Source: Bacteroidota bacterium (GTDB taxonomy: Bacteria > Bacteroidota > Bacteroidia > B-17B0 > Aurantibacillaceae). From it: a DNA stretch of 10,434 nucleotides. Shown in pieces: positions 1-7,070 of the stretch. Location: positions 1-10,434 of the forward strand of contig CANFQR010000022.1 in the NCBI GenBank assembly GCA_947449125.1, in the 5' to 3' direction. Made by a program: the position numbers and the translations under genes. A model generated the notes under the pieces. That model ran no database searches. It saw only the letters and a program-made list of their open reading frames with translations, and had not been told where the DNA came from. Each line of letters opens with the position of its first letter. The first letter of the stretch is position 1.

Positions 1-581
1 ATTCATTAATTGCTGTAAATCCAAACACAACAACAACCTATAGTGTTACAGGGCAAACCGGAAATTGTCTTAATTCAATAGTTCAAACTATAAACGTCAA
101 CCCTTTGCCAACTATCACAATAATTAGTTCTTCAAGTATAATTTGTGTTGGTCAACCAGCAACACTTACTGCAAGCGGTGCATTAACTTATAGTTGGACA
201 AATGGACCAGTAAATTCTACGTATACAATTAATCCAACAACAAATTCAAATTATACAGTAACTGCTACCGATAATAATTCCTGCGTAAATACGAATGTAT
301 TTATTCAGTTAGTTTCCCCATGCACTGCATTAAACGAAAATAGTTTTTCAACAGATTTTAATCTTTATCCTAATCCTACAAGCGATGATGTAACTTTAAA
401 ATTTACCGACAACTCAATTAAAACTATTGAAATATATAATGCATTAGGAAAAAAGATATTTACAGGAGTAATTAATACAACTGAATTTAAAATAAATACA
501 TCAAATTATTCAAAAGGTATTTATATCATAAACATATTTAATAAAAGCACAAGCTATAGTAAAAAATTAATTATAGAATAA
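1..581 (+). CDS. C-terminal part of a large secreted protein with Ig/PKD-like repeats and a T9SS type A sorting domain (5' end outside window)
   Basis: The frame is open from the left edge (first full codon at position 3), so this is the tail of a longer gene; the TTG at 105 is only an internal codon. The visible protein holds tandem, Thr/Asn/Ser-rich beta-sandwich repeats of the kind found in gliding-motility adhesins and other Bacteroidota cell-surface proteins, with phrases such as VNPLPTITI, CVGQPATLTASG and YSWTNG. The last 75 or so residues form a type IX secretion C-terminal domain: FNLYPNPTSD (YPNP motif at about 366-377), a beta-rich stretch containing IEIYNALGKKIF, then GIYIINIF and a basic KKLIIE end. 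This domain directs export across the outer membrane and cleavage or attachment at the surface. The cargo function is unknown because the N-terminal part is missing. The gene ends in TAA and is followed by a clear terminator. Confidence 0.88.
   Translation, partial: SLIAVNPNTTTTYSVTGQTGNCLNSIVQTINVNPLPTITIISSSSIICVGQPATLTASGALTYSWTNGPVNSTYTINPTTNSNYTVTATDNNSCVNTNVFIQLVSPCTALNENSFSTDFNLYPNPTSDDVTLKFTDNSIKTIEIYNALGKKIFTGVINTTEFKINTSNYSKGIYIINIFNKSTSYSKKLIIE
18..296 (+). repeat. Protein-level tandem repeat (about 71-72 residues) in the secreted protein
   Basis: Two copies of the same motif are visible: NPNTTTTYSVTGQTGNC starting at base 18 and NPTTNSNYTVTATDNNSC starting at base 231. The offset is 213-216 bases, or 71-72 codons, with a one-residue length difference before the shared Cys. 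The linker (VNPLPTITI, then ICVGQPATLTASGALTYSW) is the standard start of this repeat class. The similarity is at protein level; the DNA has diverged, so this is an old domain duplication and not a recent DNA repeat. Confidence 0.6.
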
Positions 582-611
582 ACTGCCGTAACAATAAAAA
601 AACAATTCATT

Positions 612-650
612 AACCTGCATTGACTATTCAATGCAGGTTTTTAATTTTTT
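612..650 (+). terminator. Intrinsic terminator after the T9SS cargo gene
   Basis: A perfect 12-bp stem, AACCTGCATTGA (612-623) pairing with TCAATGCAGGTT (628-639), closes a 4-base loop CTAT and is followed by a T-rich run (TTTAATTTTTT to 650). It lies about 30 bases after the stop of the upstream gene and about 60 bases before the next start, so it separates the secreted-protein gene from the lipid-related cluster. Confidence 0.88.
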
Positions 651-709
651 AATAATGTATAATTTATGTTTATATAAACTATACTCACAAAATTTGTAAA
701 ACCTTAATT

Positions 710-1528
710 ATGAAAAAATTTTACAAAACTATTGTTCTATCAGACATTCATTTAGGCACTAAAGCTAGTAAAGCAAAAGAAGTCATCACCTTTCTAAAAC
801 ATCATAAATGCGAAACCCTAATACTTAATGGCGACATTGTTGATGGCTGGCAATTACGTAAGTCAGGAAAATGGACTAAACAACATAGTAATTTTTTTAA
901 ACATATAATTAGTTTAACAGCCAAAAAAAAATGTAAAATAGTTTATTTAAGAGGTAATCATGATGATTTTTTGGAGGAAATAATGCCTCTTAAAATTGGA
1001 AATTTTTCAATAAAAAAGTATTACATACATTACGGTGTAGAAAAAAAATACTTTGTTACGCATGGTGATTTATTTGATAATGTTACCACAAAATTAAAAT
1101 GGATCGCAAAATTAGGCGATGTTGGTTATACTTTTTTACTTTGGTTAAACAGACACTATAATACGTACAGAGAAAAAAGAGGATTACCATATTATTCTCT
1201 ATCTCAAGTTGTAAAATTAAAAGTAAAATCTGCTGTTTCATTTATATCAGATTTTGAAAATGAACTCGCTAAAGTTGCTAAATCCAGAAATTGTAACGGA
1301 ATAATATGTGGACATATACATCAGGCTGCAATAAAAAATATTAATGGCATTGAGTATTTAAATTCTGGCGATTGGGTAGAAAGCTTAACAGCGTTGGTTG
1401 AAGATATAAATGGAAACTGGGAAATAATAAAATACCAAGAATGGATGGATGATTTTCAGCAACAACAACTCAACAAAAAAGAAATAGAAAATATTTTGCC
1501 TCTTGGAATTGAATTAGTAGAATCTTAA
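710..1528 (+). CDS. LpxH-like metallophosphoesterase (UDP-2,3-diacylglucosamine diphosphatase family, COG2908)
   Basis: This 272-residue protein carries the full calcineurin-like metallophosphoesterase motif series: SDIHLG (11-16), NGDIVDGW (40-47), RGNHDD (81-86), THGDLFD (117-123) and GHIHQA (201-206). These supply the Asp, His and Asn ligands of a two-metal centre. The layout and length match the LpxH-like family, whose best-known member cleaves UDP-2,3-diacylglucosamine to lipid X during lipid A synthesis on the cytoplasmic side of the inner membrane. Canonical LpxH has an HGDTLCTDD-type motif; here that segment reads HGDLFDN, so a related pyrophosphatase with another nucleotide-linked lipid substrate is equally possible. 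The ATG start follows an AT-rich leader without a Shine-Dalgarno sequence. The next gene starts 10 bases after its stop, implying an operon with the glycosyltransferase and lipid kinase. Family assignment is firm; the exact substrate is uncertain. Confidence 0.85.
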   Translation: MKKFYKTIVLSDIHLGTKASKAKEVITFLKHHKCETLILNGDIVDGWQLRKSGKWTKQHSNFFKHIISLTAKKKCKIVYLRGNHDDFLEEIMPLKIGNFSIKKYYIHYGVEKKYFVTHGDLFDNVTTKLKWIAKLGDVGYTFLLWLNRHYNTYREKRGLPYYSLSQVVKLKVKSAVSFISDFENELAKVAKSRNCNGIICGHIHQAAIKNINGIEYLNSGDWVESLTALVEDINGNWEIIKYQEWMDDFQQQQLNKKEIENILPLGIELVES

Positions 1529-1538
1529 CTAAGTTAAT

Positions 1539-2621
1539 ATGAAATATATTTTAACTGTTCAGGGCGAAGGTCGTGGTCACATGACGCAAGCGATAACCAT
1601 GTACGATATGTTAATAGAACAAGGCCATACTATTTGCGCAGTTATAGTTGGCTCGAGCTCTAACAGAGAAATTCCAAATTTTTTCTATAAACGAATTCAA
1701 GCTCCAATAATTCAAATACCTAGCCCAAATTTTATTACAGATAAAAAAAATAAAAGCATAAATATTACCAAGTCTGTTTTTTTTAATTTATTTAAAATAA
1801 CCAAATACAGAAAAAGTTTAAACCAAATTGATGAGTTGGTAAATAAATATAAACCAGATACAATCATTAATTTCTTTGATTTGTTAACCGGTTTATATTT
1901 TAGAATACATAAACCAAAAGCTAAACTAGTTTGTATTGCTCATCAATATATTTATTTACATCCTGATTTTGAGTTTCCAGAAGGAAATGAAATTGATAGA
2001 TTTTTAATTAAATACTACACTAAATTAACTACCATACGCTCTTCAAAAAACCTAGCCTTATCATTTTACAATTTGCATATCAAAAATGAAAACGTAATAA
2101 TTGTGCCGCCATTACTCAGAAAAGAAATATTTAAATTAGAATCTAAACAGGAAGATTTTTTTCTAGTTTATCTTGTAAATAACGGATATTTTGAAGAAAT
2201 TATCGAATGGCATAAAACAAATCAGAATATAAAAATTCATTGCTTCACAGATAATGCAGAAAAAATAAAATCAAACTACAACTATAATAAAGAAAAAATT
2301 ATGGTACACGCCATTAACGACACTTTATTTTTAGAAATGATGAGTAAGGCAAAAGGAATTGCTAGCACCGCTGGTTTTGAAAGCGTATGCGAAGCCATGT
2401 ATTTAGGTAAGCCTGTTATGATGGTTCCTATTAAAGGACACTATGAACAATTTTGTAATTCAAGAGATGCTTATAAAGCAGGCGCTGGCATATACGCAGA
2501 TAAATTTGACCTATCAAAACTTGACAATTTTTCTATTACTTTTGACTCAACAAGTCATTTTTTTAAAAATTGGATAGCCAATGCAAAATTCAGAATCTAT
2601 AAAGAAATTATCTCAACCTGA
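1539..2621 (+). CDS. GT-B glycosyltransferase of the MJ1255/MurG-like type
   Basis: This 360-residue protein starts with the glycine-rich GT-B signature MKYILTVQGEGRGHMTQA, resembling the GxGH loop of MurG and other GT28-type enzymes. Its C-terminal half has a nucleotide-sugar binding region: STAGFESVCEAMYLGKPV (276-293), then MMVPIKGHYEQFCNS, where the Glu-Gln pair is typical for UDP-sugar binding. No membrane segment stands out, so it is probably a cytosolic or membrane-associated enzyme that adds a sugar to a lipid acceptor. Donor and acceptor cannot be read from the sequence. It sits 10 bases after the LpxH-like gene and 1 base before the preferred start of the lipid kinase, which favours a glycolipid or envelope-lipid role. 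The fold and family are well supported; the substrate is not. Confidence 0.8.
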   Translation: MKYILTVQGEGRGHMTQAITMYDMLIEQGHTICAVIVGSSSNREIPNFFYKRIQAPIIQIPSPNFITDKKNKSINITKSVFFNLFKITKYRKSLNQIDELVNKYKPDTIINFFDLLTGLYFRIHKPKAKLVCIAHQYIYLHPDFEFPEGNEIDRFLIKYYTKLTTIRSSKNLALSFYNLHIKNENVIIVPPLLRKEIFKLESKQEDFFLVYLVNNGYFEEIIEWHKTNQNIKIHCFTDNAEKIKSNYNYNKEKIMVHAINDTLFLEMMSKAKGIASTAGFESVCEAMYLGKPVMMVPIKGHYEQFCNSRDAYKAGAGIYADKFDLSKLDNFSITFDSTSHFFKNWIANAKFRIYKEIIST

Positions 2622-2622
2622 T

Positions 2623-3516
2623 ATGCCTCGTAAACTATTGTTTATTGTCAACCCAAATGCAGGAAAAAAAGTTTCTTCACTCTTAATTGAAACTATTCGC
2701 AAAGAGTTTCCTCAAAACATCTATTATCAAATTGTTATTTGGAAAGATAAAAATCACTTTAACGAAATATTAGATATATTATACACACAAAATTATACAG
2801 ATGCCGTGGCTGTAGGCGGAGACGGAACGGTTAATGAAGTTGCAAAAAGCTTAATTGGCACTAATATTACTTTAGGCATAGTTCCTTCAGGCTCGGGAAA
2901 TGGCTTAGCCAGAAGCCTTGGTATATCAATGAAAATTGATGAAGCCATTAAACAAATTATTAAAGGCGAAAAAACAAAAATTGATATTGGAAAAGTTAAT
3001 GGCACTCCATTTTTTTGTACAAGCGGTGTAGGTTTTGATGCGCATATTGGAAAGTTATTTGCTACATCAGAAAAACGCGGTTTAAAAACTTATGCAAAAA
3101 TTGTACTCTCACAACTGTTTAACTACAAACCCGAAGAATATGTATTGAGTTTTGGCAGACAAATAATTGAACTAAAAGCATTTTTAATTACAGTTGCCAA
3201 CGCAGGCCAATATGGCAATGATTTTTATATTGCACCAGAGGCGAAACTTAATGACGGTTTATTTCATGTGGTTATTTTAAAACCATTTAAATTATTTCAA
3301 CTCCCTGGATTGATTTATAAACTAATTTCAAAAAAATCTCATTTAAGTTCCAGAATAGAAACATACACGTGTAACCAACTAAGAATTTACAGAAACAAAA
3401 AAAACGCAATTCATTTTGACGGAGAACCCAAATTTGAAAATGAAGATTTGTTGTTTGAACTAATTGACGAAAAATTAAATGTAATTATTGGTACAAAGTA
3501 TAAACGCAATGGCTGA
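2623..3516 (+). CDS. Diacylglycerol kinase-family lipid kinase (DagK/YegS/LCB5-like)
   Basis: The protein has the DAGK catalytic signature in order: FIVNPNAGKK near the N terminus, AVGGDGTVNEVAKSL (65-73 core) for ATP binding, VPSGSGNGLARSLGI (90-101 core), SGVGFDAHI, LNDGLFHVVIL and the C-terminal FDGEP motif (265-269). Family members phosphorylate diacylglycerol or related lipids at the inner face of the membrane, recycling DAG into phosphatidic acid. I prefer the ATG at 2623 (297 residues, MPRKLLFIVNPN), which lies 1 base after the upstream TGA and matches the usual N terminus. The in-frame ATG at 2581 would add 14 poorly conserved residues and overlap the glycosyltransferase by 41 bases. 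Translational coupling is likely. A glycosyltransferase using DAG or nucleotide-lipid products beside a DAG kinase is biochemically coherent. Sphingosine or ceramide kinase activity is an alternative, as some Bacteroidota make sphingolipids. Confidence 0.87.
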   Translation: MPRKLLFIVNPNAGKKVSSLLIETIRKEFPQNIYYQIVIWKDKNHFNEILDILYTQNYTDAVAVGGDGTVNEVAKSLIGTNITLGIVPSGSGNGLARSLGISMKIDEAIKQIIKGEKTKIDIGKVNGTPFFCTSGVGFDAHIGKLFATSEKRGLKTYAKIVLSQLFNYKPEEYVLSFGRQIIELKAFLITVANAGQYGNDFYIAPEAKLNDGLFHVVILKPFKLFQLPGLIYKLISKKSHLSSRIETYTCNQLRIYRNKKNAIHFDGEPKFENEDLLFELIDEKLNVIIGTKYKRNG

Positions 3517-3518
3517 CT

Positions 3519-4751
3519 TTAAAAAGTAACATCAAGTAATTTAACCTCATTTCCTCTCAAAATTTCAAGTTTTACAGTGTCTCCTTTTTTATGATTTGAA
3601 AGTGCTTTCATATATCCTTGCACATCTTTAATCTCAAAATCACCAAGCTTTTTAAACACATCGCCTTTTTTAACTCCGGCTTTAAATGCAGGTTTTCCGT
3701 CAGTCACTCCATCAACACGCATACCCGGCCCCTCAAAGGTATAATCAGGCATAACACCCATTGTAATTTTAAATCCACTTTTTGACGACTCGGGATTTCT
3801 TGTTTTAGTGAATTGTAATTTAGGATATTTGTGTGTTTTTTCAACAATTGAAATAATATAATTTAAAACATCCACCTCTCCTTTAAAATTTATTTTTTCA
3901 ATGTCGTCAGATGGTTTATGATACTCACTATGCTGACCTGTAAAAAAATGAAGTACAGGAATATCTTTTAAATAAAAAGAAGTTTGATCACTTGGACCAA
4001 TTCCACTACTGTCTTTTTTAATACTAAAATTTGTTTTTAATGAATCTATTAACGGCACCCATACCGGCGAAGTACCAACGCCATAAATCATTAATTTTTT
4101 TGTTGAATCATTCAATCGCCCTATCATGTCCATATTAATCATGTAATTAATTTTAGACAATTCAACATCCGGATTTTCGCAATATTTTTTTGAACCTAAT
4201 AAACCTAGCTCCTCACCACTAAAACAAATAAATAATAAATTAAAGGGTTCAGTTTTTTTATTTTTCGCAAAATAATTTGCCAATGCAATAACTCCGGCGG
4301 TACCGCTGGCATTATCATCGGCGCCATTATGAATTTTACCATCCGGATTAGCCTCTAAACTGTTATGGTCCTGCCCTAGCCCTAAATGATCGTAATGTGC
4401 TCCAATAACAATGGTATAAGGGGCTTTATTGTCTAAAAAACCAATTACATTATTAGCCGTTTTTTCTTTAATGCCTAAAGTTGATGTATCATGAGGATTT
4501 GTATTTTTTTTATACGTGAACGACTTTAAATATGAATTACTAAATGCCTTTAATCCGGCACTTTTAAATTTACCTGATATATATTTGGCTGCTAAAAGTT
4601 CCTCAGGTGATGAAGTACCCCTACCTTTTAATTTATCTGAAGCTAAAAAAGAAATATCTTCCTTAATGTTATTTACAGAAATTTCTTGAGAAATTAATGA
4701 AGATGAAAAAGGCAAAAAAGCCAATATTAAAATTATTTTGTGGAAATTCAT
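3519..4751 (-). CDS. Secreted M28-family zinc aminopeptidase with C-terminal PDZ domain
   Basis: The 410-residue protein starts at the ATG whose first base is 4751; a TTG two codons upstream is less likely. The N terminus (FHKIILILAFLPFSSSLIS) is a signal peptide, so it acts in the periplasm or outside the cell. The M28 metal ligands are all visible: His119 in GAHYDHLG, Asp in GADDNASG (143-150), the catalytic and ligand Glu pair in SGEELG (178-183), Asp208 in NMDMIG, and His278 in HSEYHKPSD. This predicts an active co-catalytic two-zinc exopeptidase. Residues from about 325 to the end form a PDZ domain (FEGPGMRVDGV, GKPAFKAGVKKGDVF), as in many Bacteroidota M28 peptidases. It is the only minus-strand gene here, stands alone, and its stop is 2 bases from that of the lipid kinase. 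Confidence 0.92.
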   Translation of the reverse strand: MNFHKIILILAFLPFSSSLISQEISVNNIKEDISFLASDKLKGRGTSSPEELLAAKYISGKFKSAGLKAFSNSYLKSFTYKKNTNPHDTSTLGIKEKTANNVIGFLDNKAPYTIVIGAHYDHLGLGQDHNSLEANPDGKIHNGADDNASGTAGVIALANYFAKNKKTEPFNLLFICFSGEELGLLGSKKYCENPDVELSKINYMINMDMIGRLNDSTKKLMIYGVGTSPVWVPLIDSLKTNFSIKKDSSGIGPSDQTSFYLKDIPVLHFFTGQHSEYHKPSDDIEKINFKGEVDVLNYIISIVEKTHKYPKLQFTKTRNPESSKSGFKITMGVMPDYTFEGPGMRVDGVTDGKPAFKAGVKKGDVFKKLGDFEIKDVQGYMKALSNHKKGDTVKLEILRGNEVKLLDVTF

Positions 4752-4816
4752 GTACAAAAATAATCATTAAAATAGTATGTTTTTACCTTAAAAATTAAGT
4801 TAATTTAATTAATAGA

Positions 4817-4824
4817 CAAATATA
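4817..4824 (-). promoter_or_regulatory. Possible Bacteroidota -7 element for the M28 peptidase gene
   Basis: Read on the minus strand this is TATATTTG, an exact match to the Bacteroidota -7 consensus TAnnTTTG, about 65 bases upstream of the peptidase ATG. A TTG further upstream (4853-4851 on the minus strand) is about 26 bases away, longer than the usual spacer of about 19-21, so no convincing -33 element accompanies it. In such AT-rich DNA this is only a candidate. Confidence 0.3.
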
Positions 4825-4860
4825 AACCGTAAAAAAATTACTACATTTATCAATTAAATT

Positions 4861-5214
4861 TTGAAAAACAGGAAAAATATTCTTAGTGCAATTAACCTAA
4901 TCTTTTTTTTAGGCTCGTTTTTTTTGTGTGCTTATATTGGATTTTCAAAATCAACATTATTAACTGATAAATATCATAATGAAGTAAAACTTGCCACACA
5001 TAATAAGCAAGATATTTCAGATATTAATTATTTGTTGGTTGAAGAAAATGAAAATGAAAACGAAGACAGCTTCGAATTAGTTGGTTTTATCCTACCCTTT
5101 TTTATTTCTGATTTTGAAATTGATTTTTTACACTTTTTCTCAATTAATGTTGAGCCTCTAAAACAAAAACTATCCAACCCAATTTATATTTCAGTTTGTA
5201 ATTTCCGAATCTGA
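4861..5214 (+). CDS. Small hypothetical membrane-anchored or exported protein, TTG start
   Basis: I do not recognise this family. The frame encodes 117 residues from a TTG at 4861; an in-frame TAA at 4855-4857 and the absence of any internal Met leave TTG as the only normal start. The N terminus is basic and then strongly hydrophobic (MKNRKNILSA, then INLIFFLGSFFLCAYIGF), a signal peptide or membrane anchor. An acidic low-complexity patch follows (EENENENEDSFE, 61-72; the DNA repeats GAAAAT/GAAAAC). A second hydrophobic stretch (LVGFILPFFISDF) comes next, and the protein ends NPIYISVCNFRI. It sits 136 bases before the SulP gene in the same direction, so it may be co-transcribed with it or be a small accessory protein. 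The intact frame and signal-like N terminus argue that it is a real gene; the function is unknown. Confidence 0.55.
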   Translation: MKNRKNILSAINLIFFLGSFFLCAYIGFSKSTLLTDKYHNEVKLATHNKQDISDINYLLVEENENENEDSFELVGFILPFFISDFEIDFLHFFSINVEPLKQKLSNPIYISVCNFRI

Positions 5215-5350
5215 TTCTTCTTTTATTTTTAGTAGCATCTGTCATAAAAATCCTAAATAAAGATTAATGATAGTAATGTATTTCATATCATTTATTGATT
5301 TGAAAGCATAATTTGAAAAAAAAGAATTCAAGAATAGATTAAAAGAAATT

Positions 5351-7000
5351 ATGTCAAATAACTCAAATAAAAAATATTATCCTGCTGATTGGTTTGCAGG
5401 ATTAAAAGAAAACTTTTCAAAGGATGCCCTATCGGGTTTTTTAGTATTCTTATTAGCTCTGCCTCTAAGTTTAGGTATAGCTAAAGCATCGGACTTTCCT
5501 GCTATTTTTGGTTTAGTAACCGCAATAATTGGCGGAATTGTTGTAAGTTTTTTTGCAGGTTCTAAATTAACAATAAAAGGGCCTGCGGCAGGTTTAATTG
5601 CAATTTGTGGTGGCGCTATTGCTGAATTTGGGGGAGGAGATACAGGCTGGCACCTAGCATTAGGAGCCATTGTTGTTGCTGGATTAATACAAATTCTATT
5701 TGGTGTTTTTAAATTAGGAAAATTAGCTAATTTTTTTCCAGGTGCCGCTGTGCATGGTATGCTAGCCGCTATTGGGATTATCATAATGTCGAAACAGATA
5801 CATACGTTATTAGGTATCGACCCTAAATTTTTAAAAGGTAAAGAACCGCTTGAACTGTTAGCAATGATTCCCTCAAGTATTATGCACGAAAATGCACACC
5901 TTGCCGAAATTGGAATTGCCTGCTTATTAATTTTAATTGGTATGAGTTTTGTGAAACATAATAAATTTAAAAAAATTCCTGCACCATTAATTGTATTATT
6001 TGTTGCCATACCACTAGGTTTTGTTTTGCATATTAAAACAGATGGCGCAATTTCTAACTTTTCATTAGTGAAAATTGGAAGTATTACTGAAGCTTTTACC
6101 AATGGATTTATCATGAAAGGTGACTTCGTTAGCCGAGGCATTTTTAATGCGGATTTTAATGCATTAACAACTCATACCGGTGATTTTTTAATGTATGTTG
6201 TTTTGTTTGCTTTAATAGGAAGTCTTGAATCATTATTAACCGCAAAAGCTATTGACGGATTAGATCCTTTTAAACGCAAATCAGATTTTAATAAAGACTT
6301 AATAGCCGTTGGTTTTGGTAATACATTGTCAGGATTATTAGGCGGTTTACCAATGATAAGTGAAGTTGCTCGTAGTTCTGCAAACGTTAGTAATGGAGCA
6401 AGAACAAGGTGGGCAAATTTTTTTCACGGCTTGTTTTTACTGTTGGCAGTGTTAATTGCTGTACCATTAATTGAAATGATTCCAAATGCCGCATTGGCAG
6501 CAATGTTAACCTTTGTGGGTTTTAGATTGGCACACCCGAAAGAATTTATTCACATGTGGCATATAGGTAAAGAACAATTTTTAATTTTTACAACCACTGT
6601 AATTATTACCCTTGCTACCGATTTATTGATTGGCGTTGGTTCCGGAATTGCCCTAGAACTATTAATTAATATTATAAATGGAGCAAATTTAAAATCTGCA
6701 TTCAAATTACAGGTTAGTATTAGCAAACTAAATGAAGAAAATTATAACGTTATTATTAATGACGTTTTAGTATTCTCTAATGCCCTAGGATTAAAAAAAA
6801 TATTTTATACTCTTCCGCAAGGCAAAAACATAACTATTGATGTTAGCCAAACTAAAATTGTTGATCATACATCTATACTAACATTAAACGAGTTGATGGA
6901 AAATTACAAGGAAAATGAAGGAACAATAAAAATTAACGGGTTTGAAAATCACCGCCAGTTAAGCCATGCACCAACATCTACCAGAATACTTAAAAAGTAA
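5351..7000 (+). CDS. SulP-family inorganic anion transporter (candidate bicarbonate transporter) with C-terminal STAS-like domain
   Basis: The 549-residue protein is a SulP/SLC26 permease. It opens with DALSGFLVFLLALPLSLGIA, the first core helix, followed by TIKGPAAGL (74-82), the anion-site motif, many hydrophobic helices to about residue 440, and the conserved SLESLLTAKAIDGL (291-304) and GGLPMISEVARSSANV (331-346) segments. The last 95 or so residues (GKNITIDVSQTKIVDHTSIL) form a soluble STAS-like domain. SulP proteins move sulfate, bicarbonate or other anions across the inner membrane. The sequence resembles the SulP group often found beside carbonic anhydrases, and the DabA-family gene two positions downstream supports bicarbonate; sulfate cannot be excluded from sequence. 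The ATG start is preceded by an A-rich leader (AAAAGAAATT). An outer-membrane barrel gene follows 70 bases on with no terminator visible, so an operon is likely. Confidence 0.88.
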   Translation: MSNNSNKKYYPADWFAGLKENFSKDALSGFLVFLLALPLSLGIAKASDFPAIFGLVTAIIGGIVVSFFAGSKLTIKGPAAGLIAICGGAIAEFGGGDTGWHLALGAIVVAGLIQILFGVFKLGKLANFFPGAAVHGMLAAIGIIIMSKQIHTLLGIDPKFLKGKEPLELLAMIPSSIMHENAHLAEIGIACLLILIGMSFVKHNKFKKIPAPLIVLFVAIPLGFVLHIKTDGAISNFSLVKIGSITEAFTNGFIMKGDFVSRGIFNADFNALTTHTGDFLMYVVLFALIGSLESLLTAKAIDGLDPFKRKSDFNKDLIAVGFGNTLSGLLGGLPMISEVARSSANVSNGARTRWANFFHGLFLLLAVLIAVPLIEMIPNAALAAMLTFVGFRLAHPKEFIHMWHIGKEQFLIFTTTVIITLATDLLIGVGSGIALELLINIINGANLKSAFKLQVSISKLNEENYNVIINDVLVFSNALGLKKIFYTLPQGKNITIDVSQTKIVDHTSILTLNELMENYKENEGTIKINGFENHRQLSHAPTSTRILKK

Positions 7001-7070
7001 TTGTTTTATTGTAACCAAATTATTTTAAAAATCACAAGTAATTTCTTAACACAGATTTTCACAATAAACC

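Noticed and set aside
105..107. TTG at 105 as the start of the first gene
   Set aside because: The same frame is open back to the window edge and encodes a matching earlier repeat unit (NPNTTTTYSVTG), so this codon is internal.
668..679. Perfect 12-base palindrome GTTTATATAAAC upstream of the LpxH-like gene
   Set aside because: It is almost all A/T, as expected by chance in DNA of this composition, and no second copy or flanking promoter motif was found to support an operator.
2793..3005. Minus-strand open frame opposite the lipid kinase catalytic region
   Set aside because: It is short and lies exactly opposite the conserved GGDGTVNEV and GSGNGLARS segments, so it is a reflection of their codon use.
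5206..5216. Inverted repeat GAATC-T-GATTC followed by a T-rich stretch after the small TTG-start gene
   Set aside because: The 1-base loop cannot form a hairpin and the stem is too short for a terminator, so I do not claim transcription stops before SulP.
5377..6141. Long open frame on the minus strand opposite the SulP gene (about 254 codons)
   Set aside because: It is rich in Pro, Ile and Asn with no recognisable motif, and is fully explained as the antisense shadow of the strongly supported SulP coding sequence.
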